Part shown: piece after piece, positions 35,210 to 46,340 of the stretch | Layout: each line of letters begins with the position of its first letter | Position numbering within the stretch: position 1 is the first letter of the stretch | Assembly (NCBI GenBank): GCA_017979445.1 | Contig: CM030704.1 | Location: 16,661,658 to 16,725,657, forward strand | Length of the DNA: 64,000 bases | Direction of reading: 5' to 3' | Source: Akebia trifoliata | Taxonomy: Eukaryota > Streptophyta > Magnoliopsida > Ranunculales > Lardizabalaceae | Translations under genes and position numbers: made by a program | Notes under the pieces: generated by a model | What the model saw: only the letters and a program-made list of their open reading frames with translations | The model's database searches: none | Told to the model about the DNA's origin: nothing

Positions 35210-35399
35210 TACCTCTATCGCCCCCCTTCTTTCTTGCTACAAACTTCATCGTCCCTCTCCTCCCTTACATCCATCTTCAACACCTCTAGCCTTCGATTCA
35301 AACATTACCCCTACGGGGGTTTTTTATCGCACCATGCGATAAGAGTATTAGAATACACAACAACCTAAGGCAAAAACAAAATTGTTATTTTTTTATGGT

Positions 35400-35690
35400 T
35401 GTTAAGCTAAACGATGGCCATTGGACTATCCACATAGACCTATGGCAACAGGCCCTTGGTTGTTTGATACCTACGTGACTTACGACAACAACAGTTGTGT
35501 TGTTTGGGACCTACGATAACAACAATATTCTTGTTTGGGGTCTGCAACCATAACAATGGTGCCTTTTGGGGGTTACGATCACAACTATTGTGTCGTTTTG
35601 AAGGTAACCCACAAGTTGTTATTTGAAGCATACGACAGTGGTAAAATTGCTCCTTGGTGCCCTACAATTGAACTACTAACTATTCTGGTC
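35400..35690. repeat. Degenerate tandem repeat in copia 2 leader
   Basis: Four or five diverged units of roughly 50 bp with the order TTGTTTGG, ACCTACGAT, AACAACA/ATAACAA precede gag. No frame spans them. Confidence 0.45.
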
Positions 35691-35809
35691 ACCTTCAATA
35701 GTATTTGATCACCTTCCACACATTTTTGATCATATATTGCCATCTTTTGGGTGTTGCGATCAATTTTCTTTTTTGAACTTTCTTCAAACCAAAGTACATT
35801 GACTCTTTA

Positions 35810-36770
35810 ATGGCCTTCGAGATGTCTTCTTCCTCAATTATCAAAAATAGTAATGGATCAGGCAGTCTTCCCTCTCATTTGACTAACTTTCCAAGTATCC
35901 AAATTACCACCTTGAAATTAAATGGTCTAAAGTATCTTTTTTGGGCATGATCGATTAAAATATTTATTGGTGAAAAAAGAAATATCAGTTATCTCAAAGG
36001 GATTGATAAACAACCTGTACCGATCAACACTACTTACCCCCAATGGTTTGCTAATGACTCTATGATACGTTCTTGGTTAGTTACATATAAGCAACCACAC
36101 ATTACAGTTGGTTTTATGTTCTCCAGGACTACAACATAGATATGGGATTTCACAAAAAGTATCAACTCGCAACATCAAAACAATGCCCAGATCTTTAACT
36201 TAGAGTGTGAGATTTCGCACTTATCGCAAGGTGACTCTTCAATCACCACTTATATATATCACAGATACATGCTCGATAGGAAGAGTTAACCTGCTATTCA
36301 TCGTCTTATGCTTGGACCTTATTGTTGAGGTATTATATGCATCGATTTTAGATAATAAATAGGTTTTTCAATTTTTGATCGATCTCCGAGATGAGTTTGA
36401 TTATGCGAAAGTCATTTATTGGGTATGGATCCCTTTGTGTCCCTACAAACTACGTATTCTTATATTTTAGCTGATAAGAGTCATCGTACAACTATCCTAC
36501 CCCACCCTTCTGGAGACCACTCTACTATGCTTGCTCGCATACCTTCTCTATAGCCTCCCAGTAGATTTCTCATTACACGTCAACGACATAAGTGTGCTAA
36601 TTGTAGAAAGTTGGGTCACGTAAAGGCCTGTTGCTATGTTCTTTATGATCGTCCTAATCAGCAACATCAATTGTTTGACCAATTCTCAACTCATGTAATC
36701 TCTCAGTTGACTTCTAATTAGGCTCTCTTTTCAACTACTATCTCATTCTCAGAGTCGATATCTATGTCCC
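35810..36770 (+). pseudogene. Gag of copia 2
   Basis: The ATG at 35810 opens MAFEMSSSSIIKNSNG, followed by ITTLKLNGLKYLFWA, a stop, YLKGIDKQPVP, SMIRSWL and WDFTKSI, the gag domain typical of this copia group. The zinc knuckle at 36593-36631, CANCRKLGHVKAC, is a complete Cys-x2-Cys-x4-His-x4-Cys. Stops at about 35948, 36136 and 36280 and a frame change break the polyprotein. Confidence 0.85.
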
Positions 36771-37303
36771 AGGCTGAGCTAGACAAGTTCAGGAAATTCT
36801 TCAATCAAATGGAGACTTCACCTCACTCAATTTTTACTTTCGCTCACTTAGGTACCTTTGCATCTACACACAATGTTTCCATCACTTTCTCACCATGGAT
36901 CATTGATTTTGGTGTCTCAGATAATATGATCGATATGTCCTCCCTATTCCAAACCTATAATATTTTTTCTGATCATCACAAGGTTCGTCTTGCTGATAGT
37001 TCTTTATCTTCTATCACTGGTCAAGGTCATTTTTCTATTACACCTTCTCTAACATTAACTAATACATTATATGTTCTTCAACTTACTACTAATCTTATCT
37101 CTGTTAGTAGTATTATAAAATATTTGAACTGTAGTATAATATCTTATCCCTTTCATTGTGTCTTTCAGGATCTGGAGTCAAAGAGGACAATTGGTACTAG
37201 ACGTGAAGTAAATGACTTGTATCGCTTGAATCAACTATTTTACTTAGCATTCATTTTGTTCCTCAGCTTAGTAGTAGTAGTCAGTCTAATGAGGCTCTTG
37301 TAA
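36764..37303 (+). pseudogene. Gag-protease segment of copia 2, open for 179 residues
   Basis: The longest surviving copia 2 frame. The aspartic protease site at 36896-36921 reads WIIDFGVSDNM: the catalytic Asp is kept, but the DSGA consensus is now DFGV. The following VRLADSSLSSITGQGHFSI, LYVLQLTTNLISVSSI and CVFQDLESKRTIG blocks are protease and the junction to integrase. The last 20 residues, a hydrophobic stretch, arise after a frame change and are not a real membrane segment. Confidence 0.85.
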
Positions 37304-37479
37304 TGTGTTGGAATTTATGTTTAGGCCATATTTCTTTTAGATTTGAAACACATGTTCCTTATTTTATTTAATAATACTAATTTGTTTGATTTTTCTTGTG
37401 AAACTTGATAATTAACTAAACATGTACATTCTAATTATCCTATTAGTATGAACACTACTGCACCTACTATATTTAACCT

Positions 37480-39420
37480 AATTTATTCGGATGTGTGGAG
37501 TCCTTCTCCCATGATATCTGTCGACATTCTATTTTTGCACTCGCCTGATTTACCAACTCGTCAACCTGATTGCGACGGTTCCCAATGATGGATGATTATT
37601 CCAATGCTTTATTTGTTACTAGATATGTTTTATAAATTCAGATGAGATATCTCAAACTAACAAAATTGTAGAAACCACGCTACACTAGGAAAATATAACT
37701 CTAAAAAACATAGATATCATCATTTTGTAGATAAAAAGAAGCTTTACGATAAAAATCACTAAAAAATGATCAAATTACCAAAATACCCCTAACATCAAAA
37801 TATCCTTAGAGCCCCCCTTATGCTTAGGAAAACCTTTTCGAACACATAAAACAATAAAATCAAATCAAATAAATCATTTCGTCAATTATCACCAAATTCG
37901 ACTAAATTATGAAAATGCCCCTCACAAGGGTTGACAATCATTGCACGCCAAAAAATTTTCATAAGTGACACAAACCGAAAATCCCATTGAATTTCTTACG
38001 ACAAATCAATTCAAAAACATCCCAAAACATCAAAAAATGACCTGAAATGCAAAAGTTCTCTTTAGGAGCAAAACGATAATTTTTCAATTTTAAAAGTTTT
38101 AAATTTTGAAATTAATAAATAAAACATTAATTAACGTAAAGTGAAACCTTAAAAAATTAATTTAAAAAATCTGAACCAAGAAAATTAATCAATCAAGCCT
38201 TCAAATAAAATTGTTGATGGCTACCCACTTATTTAAGTGGAGCCCCTTGATATTTATTAAAAGACCCTTCCATCTGGGGTTCCAAATAATTAAAGATATA
38301 ATTAGGGGGTTCTCCACAAAAATTAAAAATATATTCTTTCATTGTACGTAAGATTAAAAAAAACATAATTTAAAAGACCAAGTCAATCTCATAAGACTTA
38401 AGTCAAAACCCTAATTCACCTTATCTAAAAGGAGACCTAGTCAAATCCCAATTCTTCCAAAATACTCTATAAATATAGAACCTCCACAACCTAATTTCAG
38501 AGGTTAAAATAAATCCTAGAAAAATTAGGTCAAAAAGTCTCCTTAACTCTATCCAAACCCTAATTTTGAAGTCCTAACTCCCTACCTATCATCCAAACCC
38601 CAATTTTTACTCAAAAAACCCTTAGAAATCCCTAAAAAAGTCAGGAAACACTCAGATTTAGAAGAAAGATATTTCAACTTGGAGATCAAAAATAGATCCA
38701 GTGATAGAGGAATAACAAGGACACTCTCTGCTAGTACTGAGGGAACCGTCATAATCCGCTAGGTAATTATTTTTAGGTCTACTTTGCAATGTAGTATTAT
38801 TTGAGAAAAGTAGAGACCGACGTTTGTAGGGCGAGGTAGGTACCTAACACCTTTCAATCCCGTAACTTGATCCCTGGACCTATTTTCTGTGTAGATCAGT
38901 ATCTTATCTATTGGTAGAATCAATATTTGATTCCTAGATCGTAATAACTAGGTGGCAATTACCAAATCTCAAAAATCAAAAGTGGATCCGCAAACCCCAC
39001 GGATTGATAACGCTTTCAATACCCATTCTTGATTTTTGTTATTTTTCCACGTTTATCAATGACCATAGTCATACCACTTGAGTCTATCTTATGAAACACA
39101 AGAGTGAAGTATATGGAATCTCAAACAAGTTATTGTCATGGTTCATACCAAGTTTGGTCGTATCATCAAGACTTTTCGTTCTGATCAAGGTATCGAATAC
39201 ACTTATAGTGAGGTTTTGAAACTTTATTTAGAGTGAAGTATTGAACATCAAAAATCCAATGCTAAAACTTATCAGTAGAATGGTCAATCAGAAAGGAAAA
39301 ATTGTCATATTCTGGAGTTATCTCATGCTCTCTGTATTGGCATGAACGTGTCATAATTCTATTGGGTCAATGTAGTTCTTATTATTGTTTACATTATTAA
39401 TCAGACCCGCTTTTCGAGTT
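37480..39420 (+). pseudogene. Integrase of copia 2, split by solo LTR B2
   Basis: LIYSDVWSPSPM (37480-37513) is the start of the integrase core, with its first catalytic Asp. The sequence is then cut by B2 (37519-39018) and resumes at 39024 with YFSTFINDHS-like, TWVYLMKHKSEVY-like, TFRSDQGIEYTYSEVLK (second Asp), NGQSERK (Glu of the DDE triad kept) and a C-terminal YWVNVVLIIVYIINQT. There are several stops. Confidence 0.82.
37519..39018 (+). mobile_element. Family-B solo LTR (B2) inside copia 2
   Basis: 1,500 bp, TGTCGACATTC...AACGCTTTCA, flanked by ATATC (37514-37518) and ATACC (39019-39023), one mismatch. Colinear with 7188-8876, sharing GATGGATG-TTATTCCAAT near the start, a TATAAATA at 38468-38475, ACCTAACACCTTTCAA, and ATCCGC near the end. 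Because no internal sequence remains, it probably arose by LTR-LTR recombination. It has fewer AAAGTCAA motifs than B1 and B3. Confidence 0.88.
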
Positions 39421-40079
39421 TTTCAGTTTTCCACGCCCTTTTCTCAGTTCTATCTGGGTTGTTTCTTGTTTTCATTTCCTCTACGTGTGCTTGGGTATGT
39501 CTGCTTTGTTCAAATTTTTGATCAAACTCGTATTAAATTTGATCATAAAAAGCTGTAAAATATATATTTTTAGGTTATTCCCTACCTAGAAAAAACAACC
39601 TTGTTATCACCCTCCATTTCGAAGGCTTATCATTTCTTGGGATATCTCATTCTTTAAGCATACCCCATTCTATAGTGTGTCAATTGGCATTCAATCTCAA
39701 TGGTTTCCTCTAGATTATCCTGATGATGACCCTTTTCTCTCATTATTTCCCTTTCTCATGTCTGTTTCTCCATCTCCATCTCTTGTCAGTTCGTCACCTT
39801 CTCAATTGTAGGTTTACTCTCGACGACCACACATTCCTCTTCTCACTTCTATACCAGGCCAGCTCGTTTTCTCACATCCAACTCCGCTTCCTATTGTCCA
39901 TTGTGATGATCGTCCTATCTCCAGTCACAAGGGTAAGTGCACATGTACTTATCTCATTTCTAATTATGTATTTGATTTTGCTCTCTCATCCTCCTATTGA
40001 AGTTTTCTTATTTCTATTTCCTTTGTTTCTCTTCTTAATATTATTGTAGACATTATTGTTCATCCTGAGTGACGAGCAA

Positions 40080-41500
40080 CTATGATTGATGGATTCAATA
40101 CTCTTAAAAATAATTTAAACTTGGAAACTAGTTCCTCTTTAGCATGAGAAAAATGTTGTAAGCTGCTAATGGGTGTTCACCATTAAGCATAATCCTGATA
40201 ATTCTATTGCTTGTTATAAGGCTTGCCTGGTGACCAAAGGTTATGTTCAAACTTATGGGATTGATTACTAGGAGACATTTGCTCTCGTTTCCAAGATGAG
40301 TATCATTCATGTTATTTTTTCTATTACTACTTTCCAAGGATGGCCCTTCTTTTAGTTAGATGTCACAAATGTATTTCTTAATAGTAATCTTTAGGAAAAA
40401 GTCTATATAATCCAACCTCCTAGTTTTCTTACAAGAGTCTCCTCTAGCTATGTCTTTCATCTTTGTCGTTCTCTCTATGGACTGAAATAGTCTCCTCATG
40501 CATAGTCTAAATGTTTTACTAAGGCAATACTTCAATTTGGCTTCCATTAGACTTCTACTGATCATACCACTTTTCCTACGTTACTCCTAAGATAAAACTG
40601 TCACTCTGGTTGTTTGTGGATGATATTGTCCTTACTAGAGATAATGGTGACAGCATTCCAAAGGTAAAATCTCACTTAGGACGTCAATTTGAGAGTAAGG
40701 ACCTTGGGCATCTTCGTTATTTTTTGGGCATTGAAGTCGTATAGTTCTAGTATCTTTATCTCTCAAAGTAAATATGTCCTTGATTTACTCAATGACTCTG
40801 TTCAGCTTGATTCTCATCCCGTCTATACTCCTATTGAGCAGAGTCATAGATGGGCTGATTCTAAGAGGGAGTGTTTGCCGGATATTGGCCAGTATTAACG
40901 TCTTATAAGAAAGTTGATCTACTTGTCTATGACTCGTTTCGACATTGCCTATGATGTTAGTGTTATAAGCTATTTTATGCACTCTCTTCGCACATCTCAT
41001 CTTACTGTTATCTATCGTATTCTTAGATATCTTAAGGGATATCTTGGTCGAGGTATTTTTTTCAGTAATCATGGTCATCTTCACATTGAGGTATTGACTA
41101 ATATAAATTATGTTGGTTCAATGACTGATAAACGGTCAACTTCTAAATACTGTACTAAAATTGGTGGTAACTTGGCACAGTAAGAAGCAGAATGTGGTTT
41201 CTTGTTCCAGTGTTGAGTCAGAGTATCACTTGAAGTGTGTGAGTTATTGTGGATCAAGACCTTACTAGTTGATTTGTATCTTCCCGTGACAGCCCCTTCT
41301 CACTATATTGTGATAATAAATCAATTATTACCATAACAGCAAATCTAGTTCAACACGACAGAATAAAGCATATCGAAATTGATAGATATTTCATTAGAGA
41401 AAATATTATTTCTGGGTAGATTTGTACTCCTTTTGTTCCTACATCTTAAAAACTTGTCGATATTCTTACTAAGGTGTTAGCAAAAATGCCTTTGAAGGTA
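40080..41500 (+). pseudogene. Reverse transcriptase and RNase H of copia 2
   Basis: Early RT blocks are heavily decayed (about 40080-40590). From 40600 LFVDDIVLTRDN holds the catalytic Asp pair, followed by FESKDLGHLRYFLGIEV, ISQSKYVLDLL, KLIYLSMTRFDIAYDVSV, ILRYLKGYLGRGIFF and SMTDKRSTSKYCTKIGGNL. RNase H ends with VCELLW, HIEIDRYF-like and KLGVADIHAP-like at about 41510, directly before the 3' LTR. Multiple stops. Confidence 0.85.
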
Positions 41501-41542
41501 TCTTGTCGAAGTTAGGTGTTGCCGATATCCACGCACCAAGAA

Positions 41543-41678
41543 TGTTGAATAACTCTATTTTATGAGTATTTTATGTCTTTGCCTTTTTAGTATTTTCAAC
41601 TTATTAGATTTTGTAATCACCTTTAAAGCCTAATTAGGGCTTAGTAATTAATTCATTAAGATTTCTCTCAATTCAATT
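41543..41678 (+). mobile_element. 3' LTR of copia 2 (136 bp)
   Basis: Matches 35060-35196. It is followed by AAAGG (decayed duplication) and, four bases later, by the left end of family-A copy A4. Confidence 0.9.
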
Positions 41679-42980
41679 AAAGGCCTATGTAGCGTCCCGC
41701 CAAACGCTAACACAAATCCCGAGGTCAACCCTCGAAGTTTAGATAGTTTCCTCTTCTTATGTTAGAGTTTCACGGAACTCAAAAGCAAAGGAGAACTAAA
41801 AAGCCAATAACCAATAAATCTTGTATATAACAATGTTTCAAAATATACAAGATGTGGAAGACAGTAAATTGCGAATATCGTAGAATTTGATCAGAGTTGC
41901 ACAAAAAAATGAAAATATACAGGATTATAAACTTTTTCTCACTCTAACATAGACCTAGCACTCGGCCACAAAAAAAACATATACCTCTTCTAGGACGAAC
42001 CGACTCCTAGTAGAAGTAGTCATGATGCTCACCTGATAACGGACTTTAATCGTCGGTATGACCTACCAGATAATCCTTACTAGACAGCTCTACGACTGTC
42101 TCTTCGGCTGTAGACTCTGAAACTAAAAAAACAGGAAGTAAAAGGTGAGTAACAATAGTTATCCAGTAGGTCCACAAACAGCCCCTACTAATAACATCAC
42201 CTAACATATACGAATAAGCATAATAAAACATTTCAATACATGCAAGTTTTACTATTAAAACTACGGTTAACAGGTACGTATAGCCAGGATGAGCAACTAA
42301 ACAGCTTTAAAGATTCACATGACATCAATTATCAGTACTCACTATACATTTTCATTTTGTTATATAACTATAATTTATTACATTAAAATAATAAGCATGC
42401 TTTGCAGATTATAATTCAAAATATAACAACAAATACATAATACAAAATGGTGCAGTAGTGAAATTAAAGAGTTGGGATTCACGACTGGATTGCTCCTAGT
42501 CGGGACATGATGTTACAACATAAATCTAGCTTTTAGTTCTTAACTTTGTGGTCGGTCGCTGCTCTTACCAAACTGGTGATCATTTATCCGGCTCAAGAGG
42601 GCCGTTTGACATTACCGTAAGCAATGGGTCTCTTTTCGATGTGTCCGAACGTTCAACTACTACTAGATTGTTAGTGATCACTAAGTAATCATCTTCGTCT
42701 ATGCCTATCAAGCGTGCATGTGATTCCCAAAGTAAACACTCCATTCATATACGACTACTTTTACAATACACGTTCACTAGTAAAGATAGAAGGGAATGGA
42801 CCTAGATTCCAGTTGTGACTCCACTCTCATTCACTATCCCTTCAGGCATTCACAGACTCTTTAAAAACTCACAAAATAGTTACGTATGTGTATATCATTT
42901 TTATTTCAAAACAAAAGAGAAATTAACAAAATAGGGTTGAGCATGGATATCCAATTTCTTACCATGCAACTGTGACTATC

Positions 42981-44721
42981 TGAAAGCGCCCTCGATCCGC
43001 GGGGTGCTCGGATCCGCTTTTGACCCTTGAGGTTTGGGAGTCGCCACCTAGTTATTGTGGTCTAGGAACCAAACTGACTCTAACATGGATAAAAAGAACT
43101 AATCTACCATAAAAAATCTAAATTCAGGGATCATGTTACGGGGTGGGAAGGTGTTAGGCACCAACCCCGCCCGGCCAAAGTCGGTCTCTACTAACTTCCC
43201 AAATATATCACATTGCTAAAAACCTAGATAAAAATAAAAATAAAAAATTTCATACCTTTCCGATAGTAAGTATTTTGCTCCCTCAGATCTGACAAAAAAA
43301 AGTTCCTTGTACTGTACTCCCTTGCTTCGTTCTGTCTCCGGATTTGACTTCGGATCTCCTAGATCAAGGTATCTCCTTGTTTCTGAATCTGAACTCTTCA
43401 AGTTTGTTGCGGATTTGGGGGTGTTTTTAGAGGGCTTTTAGGTGTTTTCTAGGCTAAAATTGAAGGAGGGATGTTAGGTAAGGAGTTGGGGCTCCAAAAC
43501 TAGGGTTTATGGGAGGCTAGGGGGGCTTCTAGACCTACTTCTCTTAGGGTTTATGATTTGATACGAAAATAAGGTGTGAGCACCTCTATTTATAGATTTT
43601 TTTAGGGGTTGATTTGGATAGAGTTAGTCTTTAATTAGAGTTCTTTTAATTAGAGTTGTGTTTTAGTTAGACTTGTTTTAGGTAGAATTGTGTTTTAATT
43701 AGAATTGTTTTAGGTAGAATTATTTTTTAGTTAGAACTCTATTAGATAGAGTTATTATTTAATTAGAATTCTATTATGACTTTTGGTCTTATTTGATTGA
43801 CTTTTAATATTTTGACTTTAGTCTTAATTGAATGACTTTTAATATCTTGACTTCAATCTTGCTTAATTGACTTTAATTTTGACTTTAGTCTCACTTGATT
43901 GACTTTAATACCTTGACTTCAGTCTTGCTTGATTTACTTTGATTTTTGGAAACCCCTTCTCCATTATTTCTTTAATTCTTTGGACCCCCAAATGAAGGGG
44001 TCCTTAAAGAAATATCCCACGAACCCTCAACAATTTTTCCTGAAAGTCTGATTGATCGATTTTTTAGTTTCAATTTTTAAATTAATTTCATTAATGTTTC
44101 ACTTTAATTATTTAATGTTTTATTTATTAATTTCGAATTTTTTAATTATGAAAATTGTGAAATTATCGTTTTGCCCCCGGAGAGGACTTTTCACATTTTA
44201 AGTCAGTTTTTAATGTTCTAGGATGTTTTAGAATCGATTTTTCGTAAGGAATTTAATGGAAATATTAGTTTGTATCATTTATGACGTTTTTTATGTGAAA
44301 TGATTGTGAACTTTATGAGGGGCATTTTCGTAATTTTGTCAAATTCTGTTAAAATTGGCAAAATGATTTATTTGATTTCGATTTGCTGTTTTATGTGTTC
44401 GAGAGAGTTTTCCTAAGCGTAACGTAGGCTCTAGGGTTATTTTGAGGTTAGGGGTATTTTAGTAATTTGGTCATTTTTAGTGATTTTTATCGCGAAGCTT
44501 CTTTTTGGTTTGCAAGATAATGATTTCTATGTTTCTGGGGTCGTATTTTCCTAGCGTAGCGTGGTTTCTAAGGTTTTGTCAATTTGAGATACCTCATCCG
44601 GATTTCTGAAACACATCTGGTAACAAAATAAAGCAATGGAATACACATCCATCATTGGGAATCATTGCAATCAAGTTGACAAGTTGATTAATCAGGCGAG
44701 TGCAAAAATGGGGTGTCTATA
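42981..44721 (-). mobile_element. 3' LTR of B3
   Basis: 1,741 bp. On the plus strand it reads TGAAAGCGCCC...GGGTGTCTATA; the inner terminus has decayed from TACA to TATA. It carries seven TTGAC motifs at 43797-43917 and a minus-strand TATAAATA at 43587-43594. Confidence 0.92.
43797..43917 (-). promoter_or_regulatory. W-box-like TTGAC cluster in B3 3' LTR
   Basis: Seven TTGAC cores in about 120 bp, upstream of the TATA box in element orientation. It is colinear with 54042-54162 and equivalent to 7930-8046. Confidence 0.5.
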
Positions 44722-44736
44722 GATGCCCCTCTTTGG
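44722..44736 (-). promoter_or_regulatory. Polypurine tract of B3
   Basis: On the minus strand CCAAAGAGGGGCATC abuts the 3' LTR, the same as in B1 at 7173-7187 apart from its edge. Confidence 0.6.
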
Positions 44737-45004
44737 CAGAGGGTTGAAGCAAACTAGATAGCAAATCTATTTTGGTAGATAGTGCGATATCCGAATGCCA
44801 AAGCTAGTGACAGTTCATTTTGCAACCTGATTTAGCAATTCGTCAAGGTGTTCGGATCCTTGAGGGTAAACTCTCCCCGAATTAAAAGATTGTCAGGTCC
44901 TTCAGCGCAAACTCTCACTGACGGTGTCAGATCCTTGAATTTTAGAATTCTCCCTGACTAAAAGAACAAATGTGCAAGTGTGTGCACTGTGTGAAACTGA
45001 GTAA
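44737..45004 (-). other. Conserved distal 3' region of B3
   Basis: Homologous in reverse complement to 6840-7172 of B1 (GATAGTGCGATAT, CTAGTGACAGTTCATTTT, and repeated CTGACA/TGTCAG...GATCCTTGA phrases). It lies between the 34-bp array and the polypurine tract, so the arrays of both copies occupy the same slot. Confidence 0.75.
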
Positions 45005-46340
45005 AATCTGAGTATAATTTTAGCATAATTTAAGTACAAACTGAGCATAATTTGAATATAATCTGAGCATAAACTGAGCATAATTCCGAGAAAACCCTCG
45101 GCGGCATCTTAGCATAGTTCCGAGAAAACCTTCGGTGGCATCTGAGCATAGTTCCGAGAAAACCCTCGGCGGTATCTGAGCATAATTCTGAGAAAACCCT
45201 CGGCGGCATCTGAGCATAGTTCCGAGAAAACCCTCGGCGGTATCTGAGCATAATTCCGAGAAAACCCTCGGCGGCATCTGAGCATAGTTCCGAGAAAACC
45301 CTCGGCGGTATCTGAGCATAGTTCCGAGAAAACCCTCGGTGGTACCTGAGCATAGTTCCGAGAAAACCCTCGGCGGTATCTGAGCATAATTCTGAGAAAA
45401 CCCTCGACGGCATCTGAGCATAGTTCCGAGAAAACCCTCGGCAGTACCTGAGCATAGTTCAGAGAAAACTTTCGGCGGTATCTGAGCATAATTCCGAGAA
45501 ACCCTTGGCGGCATCTGAGCATAGTTCCGAGAAAATCCTCGGCGGCATCTGAGCATAATTCCAAGAAAACCCCCGGCGGTAACTGAGCATAGTTTCAAGA
45601 AAACCCTCGGCGGCATCTGAGCATAGTTCCGAGAAAACCCTCGGCGGCATCTGAGCATAGTTTCGAGAAAACCCTCGGCGGTAACTGAGCATAGTTCCGA
45701 GAAAGCCCTCGGCGGCATCTAAGCATAATTCCAAGAAATCCCTCGGCGGTAACTGAGCATAGTTCCGAGAAAGCCCTCGGCGGCATCTAAGCATAATTCC
45801 AAGAAAACCCTTGGCGGCATCTGAACATAGTTCCGAGAAAGCCCTCGGCGGCATCTGAGCATAATTCCAAGAAAACCCTCGGCGGTAACTTAGCATAGTT
45901 CCGAGAAAGCGCTCGGCGGCATCTAAGCATAATTCCAAGAAAACCCTTGGCGGCATCTGAGCATAGTTCTGAGAAAGCCCTCGGCGGCATCTGAGCATAA
46001 TTTCAAGAAAACCCTTGGCGGCGTCTGAGCATAGTTTCGAGAAAACCCTCGGCGGCATCGGAGCATAATTCCAAGAAAACCCTTGGCGGCATCTGAGCAT
46101 AATTCCAAGAAAGCCCTCGGCGGCATCTGAGCATAGTTCCGAGAAAACCCTCGGCGGTAACTGAGCATAATTCCGAGAAAGCCCTCAGCGGCATCTGAGC
46201 ATAGTTCCAAGAAAGCCCTCGGCGGCATCTGAACATAATTCCAAGAAAACCCTTGGCGGCATCTGAGCATAGTTCCGAGAAAGCCCTCGACGGCATCTGA
46301 GCATAATTCCGAGAAAACCCTCGGCGGTATCTGAGCAAAA
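45005..46340. repeat. 34-bp minisatellite, about 37-38 units, in the B3 3' region
   Basis: The unit is CTGAGCATAGTTCCGAG followed by AAAACCCTCGGCGGCAT. Variants alternate G/A at TAGTTCC/TAATTCC, AAAACC/AAAGCC, and GGCAT/GGTAT/GGTAA. Each unit holds CCGAG-AAAACC-CTCGG, a five-bp stem with a six-base loop. Because 34 is not divisible by 3 and the minus strand has no stop in any phase, all three minus frames stay open for up to 232 codons. These frames are repeat artefacts. The left edge (45005-45075) consists of shorter degenerate CTGAGCATAA-type units. Confidence 0.95.

Larger units (their letters stand above)
35060..41678 (+). mobile_element. Copia element 2 (Ty1/copia) with very short LTRs
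   Basis: LTRs at 35060-35196 and 41543-41678 enclose a primer-binding site, gag, protease, integrase, reverse transcriptase and RNase H in copia order. It inserted in the LINE. The LINE sequence implies a GAAGG target, seen now as GAAGA on the left (35055-35059) and AAAGG on the right (41679-41683). The internal region without B2 (37519-39023) is about 4.8 kb, normal for copia. Stops and frameshifts occur throughout, so it is dead. Confidence 0.92.

Noticed and set aside
40914..41183. Separate 89-residue gene
   Set aside because: It is the RT/RNase H segment of copia 2, open only between two stops.
45005..46340. CRISPR-like array of regularly spaced repeats
   Set aside because: Units are directly contiguous 34-bp repeats with no unique spacers, in a plant retrotransposon, and without cas genes.
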